Assembly (NCBI GenBank): GCA_001604065.1
Contig: LVAO01000006.1
Coordinates: 62,001-126,000 of the forward strand
Origin: Clostridiales bacterium Firm_09
GTDB lineage: Bacteria > Bacillota > Clostridia > Christensenellales > DTU072
Direction: 5' to 3'
DNA length: 64,000 nucleotides
Of this stretch, positions 63,141-64,000 are shown piece after piece; within the stretch, counting starts at the first letter, position 1; every line of letters starts with the position of its first letter. Under the pieces are notes generated by a model, which did no database searches, was not told where the DNA came from, and saw nothing but the letters and a program-made list of their open reading frames with translations. The position numbers and the translations under genes are program-made.

Positions 63141-64000
63141 TTACTGAATATTTTCGTTCACATTGCTTACGCCGGTAGATATTTTTGCTCCCAGCTTCTT
63201 TTTGACGCCGTCCTCAAGATAAAAAATATTGACATCATCATCATCCTCATAATCCACGTTGATGATGATGGCTTTGGACTTCACAAAGAATTTCTTTATA
63301 AGAGCTGTCTCTTCTTCTCCATAATCGCCGGCGTTGTCCGATACAAACAATACAGAACCGAATAAATGATTGATTTTCGCAAGCAGCAGCTTTTGATCCT
63401 TTGTGAATTTCAGATTGTTTTCGCGAAGGAAGAAAACATCCGGATCGCTTGCAAACGCGCGTCTGTTGAGATGGCGTCTTTGAATCGCGTTATTGATGCT
63501 GTTTTGGGTGGAGGGTGTTTCACGGTTGATATGGAGCCTGAGATAGAACGGCGGCTTGTAAGAAAGTGCGGCATCGCAGCCGATTCTGCATGCGTCCACA
63601 TAGCCGAATGCCGGGCCAAGCGGCACACCGCAACCCAAAATGAGCTTTTCGCCCACGCATTCGCGAAGGAAAGCCATTGCCTCGCACATAATGGTGCCTC
63701 TGGTCTTGCCCTTTCTGGGGAGCATGCATTCGCTGTACAGGAAATCCAGCTTCACCATGTCGTAACCCCAATCATTCACCACAGTCTGGAGCACATTTTT
63801 GATGTAGGCTCTTGCCTGTGGATGATAGATATCCAATGTATATGCTCCGCCCCATGCCGCGCATCCTAAAACAGGTTTGCCGTTCGGCTTCCTGATCAGC
63901 CAGTCCGGATGCTCTGCGACAAGACGGGACTTCTTTGCGGCATTAAAAGGCGCCAGCCATATGCCCGCTTTATAACCTTTGGCATGTATTTTGTCGGCAA
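63141..64000 (-). CDS. GH36-type alpha-galactosidase, C-terminal part (5' end outside window)
   Basis: The frame is open from the right edge to the stop at 63141, 286 codons or so. It reads KGYKAGIWLAPFNAAK then PDWLIRKPNGKPVLG, and WGYDMVKLDFLYSECMLPRK with the likely nucleophile aspartate in KLDF. GCGVPLGPAFGYVDACRIGCD follows, with the second acidic residue. These match the melibiase/raffinose-synthase type of glycoside hydrolase family 36, which removes alpha-galactose from oligosaccharides. The N-terminal part is not visible, so family 36 subgroup and secretion cannot be judged. Terminator at 63091-63120. Confidence 0.88.
   Translation of the reverse strand, partial: ADKIHAKGYKAGIWLAPFNAAKKSRLVAEHPDWLIRKPNGKPVLGCAAWGGAYTLDIYHPQARAYIKNVLQTVVNDWGYDMVKLDFLYSECMLPRKGKTRGTIMCEAMAFLRECVGEKLILGCGVPLGPAFGYVDACRIGCDAALSYKPPFYLRLHINRETPSTQNSINNAIQRRHLNRRAFASDPDVFFLRENNLKFTKDQKLLLAKINHLFGSVLFVSDNAGDYGEEETALIKKFFVKSKAIIINVDYEDDDDVNIFYLEDGVKKKLGAKISTGVSNVNENIQ

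Overview
The window comes from a low-to-medium GC Bacillota chromosome, most likely a spore-forming member of the class Clostridia. The evidence is a cell-division/translation housekeeping block in the same order as the Bacillus subtilis yloC-recG region, a 28-codon spoVM gene, strong Gram-positive Shine-Dalgarno sites, canonical sigma-A promoters with 17-nt spacers, and T-box and tetrahydrofolate riboswitches. The organism looks fermentative and heterotrophic: indolepyruvate:ferredoxin oxidoreductase, phenylacetate-CoA ligase, a sugar:cation symporter, a GH36 alpha-galactosidase and several glycan-active membrane proteins. No species is named because nothing in the sequence fixes one. No rRNA, tRNA, CRISPR array or intact mobile element was seen.

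Layout. 1-1693: the 3' end of murG and a membrane-anchored unknown protein on the plus strand. 1828-5821 (minus): asp23, fakA-like kinase, recG. 6092-6286: rpmB on the plus strand. 6399-17967 (minus): AIR-synthase-like gene, yicC, gmk, rpoZ, coaBC, priA, def, fmt, rsmB, rlmN, rsgA, rpe and spoVM, mostly with 4-base or short overlaps. 18053-23315 (minus): dGTPase, pcrA, ligA. 23469-24143: a LysM-CAP protein. 24195-26925 (minus): a coupled FAD oxidoreductase and 2Fe-2S flavoreductase. 27306-32534: a membrane SASA esterase converging on a very large membrane/DUF4091 fusion. 32701-34732: CmpB-like membrane protein, HD hydrolase, deoC. 34994-36441 (minus): an in-frame RsmD-CoaD fusion and a coiled-coil protein. 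36548-42851 (minus): aconitase-like hydratase, iorA, iorB, paaK, ACT protein. 43086-43863: folT with a THF riboswitch. 43906-44951: DUF421/DUF4363 pair. 45028-46470 (minus): GPH symporter. 46611-52287 (minus): two paralogous small membrane proteins, then uvrB and uvrA. 52506-56037: a small ORF, a lipoprotein, a MITE-like relic, and a Trp T-box controlling a leader ORF and a TrpB2-type gene. 56118-59295 (minus): metallophosphatase and a 663-residue unknown. 59536-62127: ABC ATPase-permease fusion. 62271-64000 (minus): an unknown protein and the 3' part of a GH36 alpha-galactosidase.

The items most worth a second look are the hidden spoVM gene, the RsmD-CoaD fusion, the promoter-terminator-T-box-leader-peptide arrangement in front of trpB2, the THF riboswitch on folT, the polytopic-membrane/DUF4091 fusion, a dispersed relic-transposon family with one end supplying the stop codon of a resident gene, apparently leaderless transcripts, and a LexA-box-like palindrome upstream of the uvrBA transcription unit. 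I found no single clearly new defence or biosynthetic system.
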